A DNA stretch of 64,000 bases from Ryuthela nishihirai (lineage: Eukaryota > Arthropoda > Arachnida > Araneae > Heptathelidae), in NCBI GenBank assembly GCA_038380435.1, contig JAWZYU010000025.1, forward strand, positions 29,364,707-29,428,706, read 5' to 3'. The notes beneath the pieces are model-generated. The model had not been told where the DNA came from. It did not search any database and was given only the letters and a program-made list of their open reading frames with translations. Positions 42,966-53,700 of this stretch are shown here, in pieces. How positions within the stretch are numbered: position 1 is the stretch's first letter; every line of letters begins with the position of its first letter. The position numbers and the translations under genes are program-made.

Positions 42966-43370
42966 ATCTGAAATCAGGACCGAATCTAGGGGGATGGGCA
43001 AGGGAGCCATACCCCCCCCCCCCTTCAAGAATGTTAATAAAAAGGCAAAGCAAGTCATTTTAAATTTATTTAAAAACTATTGTTTTGAAACCTGTGCCGG
43101 ATCAAGAAGGGAAAGGGGACCATCAACCCCAAGAAAAGGCCAACATCCTTTGAGAATGCTAGTAAGCGCAATGGAGGCAAAGATTTATTAAACTTCTTTA
43201 TATTTTATGCATTTTTCAAAAAATGTTTTAAAGACCTGCGAAACGGATGGAGAAATGCTACACTGCATTGGAAATTTATCTGTTTATCTCCCACCTTTGT
43301 ATTTTTTCGCTTCGATTATGTTTCTTGCTCAATTCCACCCAGATTTTTTTTTATCTAAATCCGGCTTCTC
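42966..43370 (+). mobile_element. Family D repeat, two heads in tandem
   Basis: A first head at 42,966 (accgaatctagggggatgg) is followed by the AT block. A second head at about 43,092 (gccggatcaagaaggg) then restarts the repeat. The end has one or two decayed 38-bp-like units (cgcttcgattatgtttcttg) and stops at tctaaatccggctt. Confidence 0.5.
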
Positions 43371-43440
43371 TTGAGAGAAGGATATGAGACTTAACAACAA
43401 CAGGGGAAATCTTTATCGGCGGTAAGATCACCTGACATGT

Positions 43441-43827
43441 AGGGGCGGGGGTGGCTCAGTAGGTAGCGCGCAGGTCGTAATCTGTAGTTCCCAGGTTCGA
43501 CTCCCAGTTGGGTCAGCGTTAAGATTTATCTCCGCAAAATTCCCCGCCTTGCCCACGGTCAGTAGGGGACACTGATGGGCTTGGAAAGGCAGCCGTCCGT
43601 CGGATGGGATGTTAAGCCGTGGCCCCCGTATGCGGGAGAGCCATAACCTGTGCCCGTTAAAGAAAACGCTGGATGGCTTTGACGGGAGGCTACCATCTGT
43701 CTCTCAACAGCCGTTCCAGTGGGTCCCCTCCCCCAACCTTCTCTGAGCCTTCGGGGTCCATGTGACCTGGCAATTTAGCCCATGTTGTGCAAAAAAGTGC
43801 CGCTCAGAGGTAAAACAACCCAACCCA
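43441..43827 (+). mobile_element. SINE A, near full length
   Basis: A complete copy with small deletions in the head (gcgcaggtcgtaatc). The body is close to consensus. It ends acaacccaaccc. No clear duplication. Confidence 0.9.
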
Positions 43828-45180
43828 TCAATTGTAGTGTGGAAACAATTTTCATCAAGTTTTAAAGTTCCAAAAGACCGGTGCCAAATGGGTACTCCAC
43901 AAACTGACAGAACAACAGAAAAATGGCTACAGTCGACTCGTGCAAGGAGATTCTGGCAATGTTTGAATTTAGTCACCCCAAACAGTTAACATACATTGTC
44001 ACAGTTAATGAGACGTGATTTCATTAGTAAGCAACATCCAGAAAGATCGACAACTGTGTTTAGGTTGAAGAAGATAAACCGCGTTCCGAAATCTTCTAAC
44101 AAGATTTTTGCTCAAGGAAGAAGATGTTTAATTTTTTTTTTAAACTCCCAAGGAGTGGTTGCCTTGGACACCTTTATCTGAAAAAATGGCTATAAAGGGT
44201 CAAAGTTACACCAACATTGTTTTCCCCAAAATGGTAAAGGAAATGAAGGAGCAGCATTCAACAACAAGCGTGTCAAGGGAATGTACTAAAACAAACGTGT
44301 CACGAAAATGCCAGTGTTTACAAAACCCGGCAAGTAAGGGCCTATGTGGAGCAGGAAAAAAATCAAATAGCTACCCTATCCTGCATATTTCCCCGATGTT
44401 GCACCATGCGATTTTTTTTTATTTCCAAAAATTGAAAAGAAACTTGCTGGGAAGCCTTTTTCAAGGATTTGCAAAATGTGTTCATTCAGAGTTGCGGAGT
44501 ATTCCCCAACAGGAGTAAGAGCGGGGGTGGTTCAGTCGGTAGCGCGCTAGGCCTGTGATCTGTAATTCCCAGGTTCGAATCCCAGCTGGGTCAGCGTTGA
44601 GATTTATCTCCGCAAAATTCCCGCTCTGCCCACGGTCAGTAGAGGACACCGATGGGCTTGAAAAGGCTGCCGTGGCCCCGTGTGCGGGAGAGCCACACCC
44701 TGTGCACGTTAAAGAACACTCTGGATGGCCTTGACGGGAGACTACCATCTGTCTCCCAACAGCTATTCCAGTGGGTCCACTCCCCCAACCTTCATTTATC
44801 TCCGCAAAATTCCCCGCCCTGCCCACGGTCAGTAGGGGACACCGATGGGCTTGGAAAGGCAGCCGTCCGTCGAATGGGACGTTAAGCCGTGGCCCCGTGT
44901 GCGGGAGAGCCATACCCTGTGCACGTTAAAGAACACGCTGGATGGCCTTGACGGGAGACTACCATCTGTCTCCCAACAGCTGTTCCAGTGGGTCCCCTCC
45001 CCCAACCTTCTCTGAGCCTTCGGGGTCCATGTGACCTGGCCATTTAGCCCATGGTGTGCAAAAAAGTGCCGCTCAGAGGTAAAACAACCCAACAACCCAA
45101 CCCAACAGGAGTACCACCAAACGTTCCAGAATGGGCGTAAAGAGATAAACTTTGGGACTACTTTGAAGGACAATAAAAGT
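43828..45180 (+). pseudogene. mariner transposase relic split by a SINE
   Basis: Frames on the plus strand recall mariner (DD34D) transposase. Near 43,888 is WVLHKLTEQQK; near 43,985 is YIVTVNET; near 44,385 is YPAYFPDVAPCDFFLFPKIE, the region holding the last catalytic aspartate. After the SINE at 44,518-45,101 the frame resumes as GVPPNVPEWA and ends DYFEG, the typical C-terminus. Stops and shifts are frequent. The inverted repeats were not found. Confidence 0.75.
44518..45101 (+). mobile_element. Chimeric SINE A dimer
   Basis: A head-containing copy runs from 44,518 to about 44,792 and stops in the middle of the body (caaccttc). It is joined directly to a second copy that starts at atttatctccgc and runs to the full tail at 45,101. 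One exact 12-base duplication, ccaacaggagta, brackets the whole (44,506-44,517 and 45,102-45,113). The dimer therefore inserted as a unit. Confidence 0.9.
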
Positions 45181-45656
45181 TTAGATATTGTAAGTGTATA
45201 GTTTTTGTTCTGCAGATGCATGTCAAGAACGTTTTGAACGTCCCCTCGTAAAGAGAATTCTGTAATTATGGCAAGCAGCACCTCGTCTTGATTTCCACGA
45301 CAACTAGCGAGAATTATTTGTTCGCACCATTCCAACCCGACGAACCGAATGGAAAAGTCATCGAAGGAGAAATTCAGTGCGGTTACTCGCTTTTTAACCA
45401 CGAGAAATGTGCCGGCTGTAGAAATTGAGCGCCAGCTGGTGAAAGATTACGGAGAAAACGGCATGAGCGAGAAAGTGTAGATAAGAAATGTGCGACCGTT
45501 TTCTGTCATTGCAACCCGACAGCTTTTCTTTTGGTTCAAAGGAAACTTTCTCTTATAGCCCTGACACCAAGCGATTATCATTTACATACTTCTTCGAATA
45601 ATAATAAGACACTGAAATCCAATTTCAGGGAGCGCCGAGGGACTTGAAAAGGACAT
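45181..45656. other. Unassigned stretch
   Basis: No recognisable gene or repeat between the mariner relic and the next SINE. Confidence 0.35.
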
Positions 45657-45667
45657 CCTCCATCAGA

Positions 45668-46057
45668 GGTGGGCGGGGGTGGCTCAGTCGGTAGCGCGCC
45701 AGGCTCGTAATCTGTAGTTCCCAGGTTCGAGTCCCAGCTGGGTCAGCGTTGAGATTTATCTCCGCAAAATTCCCCGTCCTGCCCACGGTCAGTAGGGGAC
45801 ACCGATGGGCTTGGAAAAGCCGCCGTCCATCGGATGGGACGTTAAGCCGTGGCTCCGTGTGCGGGAGAGCCATACCTTGTGCACGTTAAAGAACATGCTG
45901 AATGGCCTTGACGGGGGGCTACCATCTGTCTCCCAACAGCTTGTTCCAGTGAGTCCCCTCCCCCAACCTTCTCTGAGCCTTCGGGGTCCATGTGACCTGG
46001 CGATTTAGCCCATGGTGTGCAAAAAAGTGCCGCTCAGAGGTAAAACAACCCAACAAC
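45668..46057 (+). mobile_element. SINE A, full length
   Basis: A complete 390-bp copy with the exact 11-base duplication cctccatcaga at 45,657-45,667 and 46,058-46,068. The tail repeats the aacaaccc motif. Confidence 0.95.
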
Positions 46058-46480
46058 CCTCCATCAGATGGGTCATTTAAAGAGGTTTCGAAGCTAAAAT
46101 GTTTCCCAACAGCAATGCGAAATGAAAATTTACTTCAGAAATGAATTAAAACTTAAATAATAAGTTTTGTTTCAAGGTGTTTAATAAAACAAATATGCAT
46201 CGCAGCATAATGGTTATTTTCAATATTAGATGATTCTGAATGATTTTTTTTGTAAAACAAGAGAATTTATTGTGAAATATTCCAGCTTCGTAAAACTATA
46301 AATACTGAACGAATGTAGTTGAAAATGGAAATTTAAATACCGCATTTCTTCGAACCTTAATTTCATTACCACCAACAGAAAAAAAAAGCTTTGATTCTAA
46401 GAAAAAAAAATAAAACGCTAAAATATATATAACAAATGTATAGAATTCAATTTACTAACAACAATAGTACCTATTTATTA

Positions 46481-46835
46481 ATCAGGCTCGTAATCTGTAG
46501 TTCCCAGGTTCGAGTCCCAGCTGGGTCAGCGTTAAGATTTATCTCCGCAAAATTCCCTGCCCACGGTCAACAGGGAACACCGATGGGCTTGTAAAGGTCG
46601 CCGTTCGTCGGATGGGACGTTAAGCCGTGGTCCCGTGTGCGGGAGAGACATACCCTGTGCACGTTAAAGAACACGCTGGATGGCCTTGACGGGGGGCTAC
46701 CATCTGTCTCCCAACAGCTGTTCCAGTGGGTCCCCTCCCCCAACCTTCTCTGAGCCTTCGGGGTCCATGTGACCTGGCCATTTAGCCCATGGTGTGCAAA
46801 AAAGTGCCGCTCAGAGGTAAAACAACCCAACAACA
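46481..46835 (+). mobile_element. SINE A, 5'-truncated, inside Tigger
   Basis: It starts inside the tRNA-like head, so the A box is missing but the B box is present. The exact 12-base duplication acctatttatta lies at 46,469-46,480 and 46,836-46,847. Confidence 0.95.
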
Positions 46836-46856
46836 ACCTATTTATTAGTAGGTACG

Positions 46857-47168
46857 TTATTTATCACTTCCTTCTGAATCAATATCAAAGTCCGATTCTT
46901 CTGAGCCGTCGATATCTGCATCTGAATCAATATCGTAGTCTACTTCACATTCAGAGTCTGATTCTTCAGAGCAGCCTTTATCTTCATTATCCCATAATAT
47001 ATCGTCTTCTGAGCCATCGATAGCGTTGGTGATGCAACATTTTTTAAATGAGTGCTGCCCTATTCTTTCTGGGATTAGCTTCCAAGCTGTTGATACCCAT
47101 TCCACCAATTTTGATGCCGGCACTTTCTTAATTTTTCCCGATGGTGTCAGCGGAAGATTGTCAATCAA
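46857..47168 (-). pseudogene. Tigger/pogo transposase C-terminal fragment
   Basis: The 103-residue frame carries the tail of a pogo-type DDE transposase: WVSTAWKLIPERIGQHSFKK, then CCITNAIDGSEDDILW, then a long acidic run of Asp, Glu and Ser. The block SFKKC.I.NA.DG.EDD is characteristic of this family. The N-terminal helix-turn-helix and catalytic domain are deleted. Confidence 0.82.
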
Positions 47169-47580
47169 CAGCCAGGTTCCAAGCTCACTATAAATTCACT
47201 CACAGAGCTCCACTGTAATGAAATAACGGTGGCTTCACATTTGGAAAGCGAGGAAAAATACCGACGCCCCTTTATTCTCCAATGGAATTGGAGAATGCGA
47301 TAACGGTCAAACTTGGTGGCAGGGTTTCCGCGTAAAAAGAAAACATGTGATGCCGTGTGCAAAGCGCGGGAAAATTTGAAAAAAACAACAAAAAAACTGC
47401 GATTCTAAGACGCATCCCTTTTTTAGAGACTTTTATATGGGAAAAAAAGTGCGTCTTAGAATCGAAGAATTACGGTAGATTTGATAGTGATCTTTAACTT
47501 CCGCCATAATTTTCATTAAATGCGTATTTTAGAAGTTATAGAGCTTCGAAGTTAGATTCCCATTGATATAACATGAAAAT

Positions 47581-47811
47581 TCTTTAATATTTTTGGTAGG
47601 GCATGTATCATGATCATGATAATGATCAAACTGTGACTCATGCGAACAGGTAGAATATGGTCGCGTTAAGCCGAAGATAAAACCACTACAAATAAAATTT
47701 AGGCCCATGTTTTAGTACTTTAAATACTAAAACTGTACACTGTTTAGTACACTTATATACTAAAACAACAATATAAGTAATTATTACTTAAAATGCATCA
47801 GTCATATATTG
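47581..47811. other. Unassigned stretch
   Basis: AT-rich; contains the near-palindrome tgatcatgataatgatca at 47,612 and no recognisable gene. Confidence 0.35.
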
Positions 47812-48055
47812 ATCCACTAAATCCCAACCCTGCTCTCGATCAGAATGTGGATGCCGAGAGGCTTGAAAAGTCCATCGGTTGTGGCGCAAAGCCGCGGTTC
47901 CGTGTATAGGAGAGCCATCCTTCTTTGCACGTTAAAAGAACGCAGGATGGCTTTGACAGGAGACTTCCATCTCTCTCCTAACAGCTGCTCAGTGGATTCC
48001 CTTTCCCAAACCTTCTCTGAGCTCTCGTGGTCCTTTTTTACTTGGCAAATCAGAT
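47812..48055 (+). mobile_element. SINE A variant, headless
   Basis: A divergent subtype with gccgaggcttgaaa-like wording (gatgccgagaggcttg, gttgtggcgcaaagccgcgg). It is almost identical to the copy at 48,893-49,130 and clearly different from the main family. Confidence 0.8.
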
Positions 48056-48232
48056 GTGACTGATTTGGGTCCTATACGATTTTTTGAAATATAGTGCGGC
48101 CTGCCGTTTATTGAAAAGTAAAGGATTTTTCCTCCTGTATGATTTCAGCCTTAAGACCCCTGGGTTAGGAGTGTAGGTATACTCGTAGAAGTGATAAAAA
48201 TATTGGTAAAGATGATTCATCATATTACTAGG

Positions 48233-48600
48233 TTTTACCTCTGAGCGGCACTTTTTGGTACACCATGGGCTAAATGGCCAGGTCACATGGACCCCGAAAG
48301 CTCAGAGAAGGTTGAGGGAGGAGACCGACTGGAATAGCTGTTGGGAGACAGATGGTAGCCTCCCGTCAAGGTCATCCAGCGTGTTCTTTAGCGTGCACAG
48401 TGTATGGCTCTCCCGCACACGGGGCCACGGCTTAACGTCCCATCCGACGGACGGCGGCCTTTCCCCTACAGACCATGGGCAGGGCGGGGAGTTTTGCGGA
48501 GATAAGTCTCAACGCTGACCCAGCTGAGCCTCAAGGCCTCGAACCTGGGAACTGCAGATTATGAGCCTGGCGCGCTACCGACTGAGCCCCCCCCCCCCCC
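48233..48600 (-). mobile_element. SINE A, minus strand
   Basis: A nearly complete copy with a small deletion in the body and a short internal duplication in the head (cctcaaggcctcgaacc). It ends in a C run where the GGGGG start of the family lies. Confidence 0.9.
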
Positions 48601-48837
48601 CCATCATCATGTTACTGACTGTTCCCAAAGAATGTACAGGTCAAAAAACAGAAAAACATTGCTTAAGTGCAATAAATCATTCCTGATGTGTGAATGAGCA
48701 TCAAGAGATATTTTGTTTTTTTGGGGGGGAGGGGATCAGGGTGGTTCAAAGCGTTTTCAGGTGAGAGGAAATCAAAAAAGCATATCAATATATCAAGATA
48801 GAAATATTTAACTCGAGTCATTTATTAATCAGAGGAG
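48601..48837. other. Unassigned stretch
   Basis: No recognised feature. Confidence 0.35.
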
Positions 48838-49485
48838 GCGTAATATGTAGTTCCTAGGTTCGAGTCTCACCTGACCCAGCGTTGAGATTTATCTCCACTA
48901 AATCCCAATCCTGCTCTCGATCAGAATATGGATGCCGAGAGGCTTGAAAAGTCCATCGGTTGTGGCGCAAAGCCGCGGTTCCGTGTATAGGAGAGCCATC
49001 CTTCTTTGCACGTTAAAAGAACGCAGGATGGCTTTGACAGGACACTTCCATCTCTCTCCTAACAGCTGCTCAGTGGATTCCCTTTCCCAAACCTTCTCTG
49101 AGCCCTCGTGGTCCTTTTTTACTTGGCAATTCAGTCCATTTGTTCCAAAACGTGCAGCTAAGAGGGTTGGGTTGTTTTACCTCTGAGCGGCACTTTTTTG
49201 CGCACCATGGGCTAAATGGCCAGGTTGGGAGACAACCTCCCTTCAAGGCCATCCAACGTTTCTTTAAGGTGCACAGCGTATGGCTCTCCCGCACACGGGG
49301 CCACGGCTTAACGTCCCATCCGACGGACGGTGGTCTTTCCAAGCCCATCGGTGTCACCTACTGACCGTGGGCAGGGCGGAAAGTTTTGCGAAGATAAATC
49401 TCAACGCTGACCCAGCTGGGACTCGAAACTGGGAACTACAGATTACGAGCCTGGCAGCAGCTAAGAGGTAAAGCAACCCAAATCC
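48838..49485 (+). mobile_element. SINE A variant interrupted by a younger SINE A
   Basis: The older copy (48,838-49,165 and about 49,469-49,485) has the variant body of the 47,812 copy and a full B box (ggttcgagtctc). The younger minus-strand copy inside splits it just before its tail. Confidence 0.85.
49166..49456 (-). mobile_element. SINE A nested in SINE A
   Basis: A minus-strand copy with an internal deletion of about 100 bases (ccaggttgggagac). It is flanked by gcagctaagagg at 49,154-49,165 and 49,457-49,468. Confidence 0.9.
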
Positions 49486-49657
49486 ACAACGTTCATTAGC
49501 CAGTACAGTTGCGAAAACAGCAATCATGTATATATCATATTACAAGAATGCCCGAAAACAATACAAAAAAGGGAAATTCATTATTAAAAAAACGGGTAAA
49601 ATTATTATTTTCGTATTAATCAGTAAAAATAAAGGATATGATTCCGCCTCCTCCTTC

Positions 49658-49778
49658 TCAAGCAGCTGCTTGCCACAGAGTTTTTATAAGGAGCGTGGCA
49701 GTTTAATACGTGACAGAGAAGATCTGTGAGGATGGCGGGGCCTCAGCGGAAAGACAACACAAACATCCATGCCTTAAC
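49658..49778 (-). mobile_element. SINE B, minus strand, headless
   Basis: The 3' two-thirds of a SINE B copy (ctcaagcagctgcttgcc to catccatgccttaacc). It stops where the next SINE A begins. Confidence 0.8.
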
Positions 49779-49779
49779 C

Positions 49780-50170
49780 GGGGGGGGGGGGGGGAAGCTC
49801 AGTCGGTAGCGCGCCAGTCTCGTAATCTGTAATTCCCAGGGTCGAGTCCCAGCTGGGTCAGCGTTGAGATTTATCTCCGCAAAATTCCCCGCCCTGCCCA
49901 CGGTCAGTAGGGAACACCGATGGGTTTTGAAAGGCCGTCGTCCGTCGGATGAGACGTTAAGCAGTGGCCCCGTGTGCGGGAGAGACATACCCTGTGCACG
50001 TTAAAGAACACGCTGGATGGCCTTGACGGGAGGCTAGCATCTGTCTCCCAACAGCTGTTCCAGTGGGTCCCATCCCCCAACCTTCTCTGAGCCTTCGGGG
50101 TCCATGTGACCTGGCCATTTAGCCCATGGTGTGCAAAAAAGTGTCGCTCAGAGGTAAAACAACCCAACCC
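49780..50170 (+). mobile_element. SINE A, full length
   Basis: Starts with a 17-base G run followed by the head (agctcagtcggtagcgcgcc). The body is close to consensus and the tail is acaacccaaccc. The left neighbour is SINE B. Confidence 0.9.
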
Positions 50171-50403
50171 GCTGCCGACCTAATGGATATGTGCCATGAG
50201 AAAATTTCCTTTTTTCAATTTGCAGTAGCAAGAGTGTTTTGGAATAACTTTAATCTTTTATTTTGTGCACGATTTTATTTGTATACGATTTTATCTTATT
50301 TTTTGTGTGTACGATTTTATCTTATTTTTTTGTGTGTACGATATTATTATTTGCTTAACTTTAATATTTTATTTTGTGTACGTTTTATTTTTGTATTCGA
50401 TTC
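50171..50403. other. T-rich stretch with short repeats
   Basis: Contains loosely repeated tttgtgtgtacgattttatct-like units of about 30-40 bases (50,255-50,400). No gene. Confidence 0.4.
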
Positions 50404-50619
50404 TCAGCCGTCCCATGGCCGAGTAGTTAGCACGCTTGGCTACTGATCTAAGGGACCCTGGTTCGAGCCCCGGGTAAGGCATGGATGTGGGTGTGTTGTT
50501 TTTCTGCTGAGGTCCTGCCATCCTCACAGACCTTCTACTATGGCATATAAACTGACAGGCTCCTTTCAGACGTCTGTGGCAAGCAGCTGCTTGAGGGGGT
50601 ATTTATTATTTTTATTTAT
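50404..50619 (+). mobile_element. SINE B, full length
   Basis: The best SINE B copy: tRNA-like head (cgtcccatggccgagtagtt), B box GGTTCGAGCCC, body, and the AT-rich tail tatttattatttttatttat. The 10-base duplication tattcgattc is exact at 50,394-50,403 and 50,620-50,629. Confidence 0.92.
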
Positions 50620-50795
50620 TATTCGATTCCTTATTTTGTATTCGATTCATGATGATAGATAGTAACCTACTATTTCTCAATCTCATCATGAAAGAACTGC
50701 AACCAGGAATCTCCTGCACCTGGAGGCAAATTTTGAGACATTCGCATTGGTTCAGGAAGTTATTATGAGGTGCCCTGATGCTCATTGTACTATAT

Positions 50796-53700
50796 CGGGT
50801 TCTCAAAGTGGGGTACGCGATAAAAGTTTTTGGAGTACGCCGTGAGAACTCAAAAGTCTCTAGATGTAGCAACAAAGTCGCTCAGTTGGCAACACTGCTG
50901 TGAAAAAATGTCGTGTTTATCGATATATGTAATTTATGAATACAAAATTTAATGTATATATATATATGTTTTATTTTAATCCCATTGTTATAATATAACT
51001 ATAGGTTTATCTATCTATACAAGGGGTACGCCAGTTACATACACATTTCCAGGGGTACGTGGAGCATAAAAGGTTGAGAACCACTGATATATATGTTTTA
51101 TTTTATTCCCATTGTTATACTATAACTATAGTTTTATCTATCTATACAAGGGGTACGCCAGTTACATACAAATTTCCAGGGGGTACGTGAAGCATAAAAG
51201 GTTGAGAACCACTGATATATATGTTTTATTTTAATCCCATTGTTACACTATAATTATAGTTTTATCTATTTATACAAAGGGTACGCCAGTTACATACACA
51301 TTTCCAGGGGGTACGTGAAGCATAAGAGGTTGAGAACCACTGATATATATGTTTTATTTTATTCCCATTGTTACATTATAACTATAGTTTTATCTATCTG
51401 TACAAGGGGTACGCCAGTTACATACACATTTCCAGGGGGTACCTGAAGCATAAAAGGTTGAGAACCACTGATATATATGTTTTATTTTATTCCCATTGTT
51501 ATACTATAACTATAGATTTATCTATCTACACAAGGGGTACGCCAGTTACATACACATTTCCAGGGGGTGCGTGAAGCATAAAAGGTTGAGAACCACATAT
51601 ATATATGTTTTATTTTATTCGTATTGTTATACTATAAGTATAGTTTTATCTATCTATACAAGGGGTACGCCAGTTGCACACACATTTCCAGGGGGTACGT
51701 GAAGCATAAAAGGTTGAGAACCACTGATATATATGTTTTATTTTATTCCCATTGTTATACTATAACTATAGATTTATCTATCTACACAAGGGGTACGCCA
51801 GTTACATACACATTTCCAGGGGGTGCGTGAAGCATAAAAGGTTGAGAACCACATATATATATGTTTTATTTTATTCGTATTGTTATACTATAAGTATAGT
51901 TTTATCTATCTATACAAGGGGTACGCCAGTTGCATACACATTTCCAGGGGGTACGTGAAGCATAAAAGGTTGAGAACCACTGATATATATGTTTTATTTT
52001 ATTCCCATTGTTATACTATAACTATAGATTTATCTATCTACACAAGGGGTACGCCAGTTACATACACATTTCCAGGGGGTGCGTGAAGCATAAAAGGTTG
52101 AGAACCACATATATATATGTTTTATTTTATTCGTATTGTTATACTATAAGTATAGTTTTATCTATCTATACAAGGGGTACGCCAGTTGCATACACATTTC
52201 CAGGGGGTACGTGAAGCATAAAAGGTTGAGAACCACTGATATATATGTTTTATTTTATTCCCATTGTTACACTATAACTATAGATTTATCTATCTACACA
52301 AGGGGTACGCCAGTTACATACACATTTCCAGGGGGTGTGTGAAGTATAAAATGTTGAGAACCACTGATATATGTTTTATTTTATTCCCATTATTATACTA
52401 TAAGTATAGTTTTATCTATCTATACAAGGGGTACGCCAGTCAATACACATTTCCAGGGGGTACGTGAAGCATTAAAGGTTGAGAACCACTGATATATATG
52501 TTTTATTTTATTCCCATTGTTATACTATAACTATAGGTTTATCTATCTATACAAGGGGTACGCCAGTCAATACACATTTCCAGGGAGTGCGTGAAACATA
52601 AAAGGTTGAGAACCACTGATATATATGTTTTATTTTATTCCCATTGTTATGCTATAAGTATAGTTTTATCTATCTATACAAGGGGTACGCCAGTTACATA
52701 CACATTTCCAGGGGGTACGTGAAGCATAAAAGGATGAGAACCACTGATATATATGTTTTATTTTATTCCCATTTTTATACTATAACTATAGTTTTATCTA
52801 TCAATAAAGGCGTACGCCTGTTACATACACATTTCCAGGGGTCTACGTGAAGCATAAAAGGTTGAGAACCACTGATATATATGTTTTATTTTATTCCTCT
52901 TGTTATACTATAAGTATAGTTTTATCTATCTATACAAGGGGTACGCCAGTTGCATAAACATTTCCAGGGGGTACGTGAAGCATAAAATGTTGAGAACCAC
53001 TGATATATATGTTTTATTTTATTCCCATTGTTATACTATAACTATAGATTTATCTATCTATACAAGGGGTACGCCAGTTACATACACATTTCCAGGGGGT
53101 GCGTGAAGCATAAAAGGTTGAGAACCACTGATATATGTTTTATTTTATTTCCATTGTTATACTATAACTATAGTTTTTTCTACCTACACAAGGGGTACGC
53201 CAGTTACATACACATTTCCAGGGGGTACGTGAAGCATAAAAGGTTGAGAACCACTGATATATGTTTTATTTTATTTCCATTGTTATACTATAACTATAGT
53301 TTTTTCTACCTACACAAGGGGTACGCCAGTTACATACACATTTCCAGGGGGTACGTGAAGCATAAAAGGTTGAGAACCACTAATATATATGTTTTATTTT
53401 AATCCCATTGTTACACTATAACTATAGTTTTATCTATCTATACAAGGGGTACGCCAGTTACATACAAATTTCCAGGGGGTACGTGAAGCATAAAAGGTTG
53501 AGAACCACTGATATATATGTTTTATTTTATTCCCATTGTTATACTATAACTATAGTTTTATCTATCTATACAAGGGGTTCGCCAGTTACATACACATTTC
53601 CAGGGGGTGCGTGAAGCATAAAAGGTTGAGAACCACATATATATATATATGTTTTATTTTATTCGTATTGTTATACTATAAGTATAGTTTTATCTATCTA

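Larger units (their letters stand above)
46340..47475 (-). mobile_element. Tigger/pogo-type transposon, deleted
   Basis: The left end TACCGCATTTCTTCGA and right end complement TACCGTAATTCTTCGATTC are imperfect inverted repeats (counting the target TA). TA dinucleotides at 46,338-46,339 and 47,476-47,477 flank the element. The right end contains an inner inverted repeat (cgattctaagacgca and complement, 47,399-47,465). A transposase C-terminus is on the minus strand, and a SINE A sits inside. Confidence 0.82.
46200..47580 (+). repeat. Repeat E, copy carrying Tigger
   Basis: The flanks 46,245-46,339 and 47,476-47,580 together align with the single block at 36,690-36,930. Unknown family. Confidence 0.65.

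Noticed and set aside
42966..43030. Poly-C and poly-G tracts (also 12,050, 34,166, 48,588, 49,780) as regulatory G-quadruplexes
   Set aside because: Most lie at SINE heads or in family D repeats and are explained by those elements; lengths may also be affected by sequencing error.
44829..45401. 190-codon minus-strand ORF and many similar 80-110 codon ORFs (TSERHFFAHHGLNG...)
   Set aside because: It is the antisense of SINE A. The same peptide appears wherever the SINE does and reflects an open frame in the SINE consensus.
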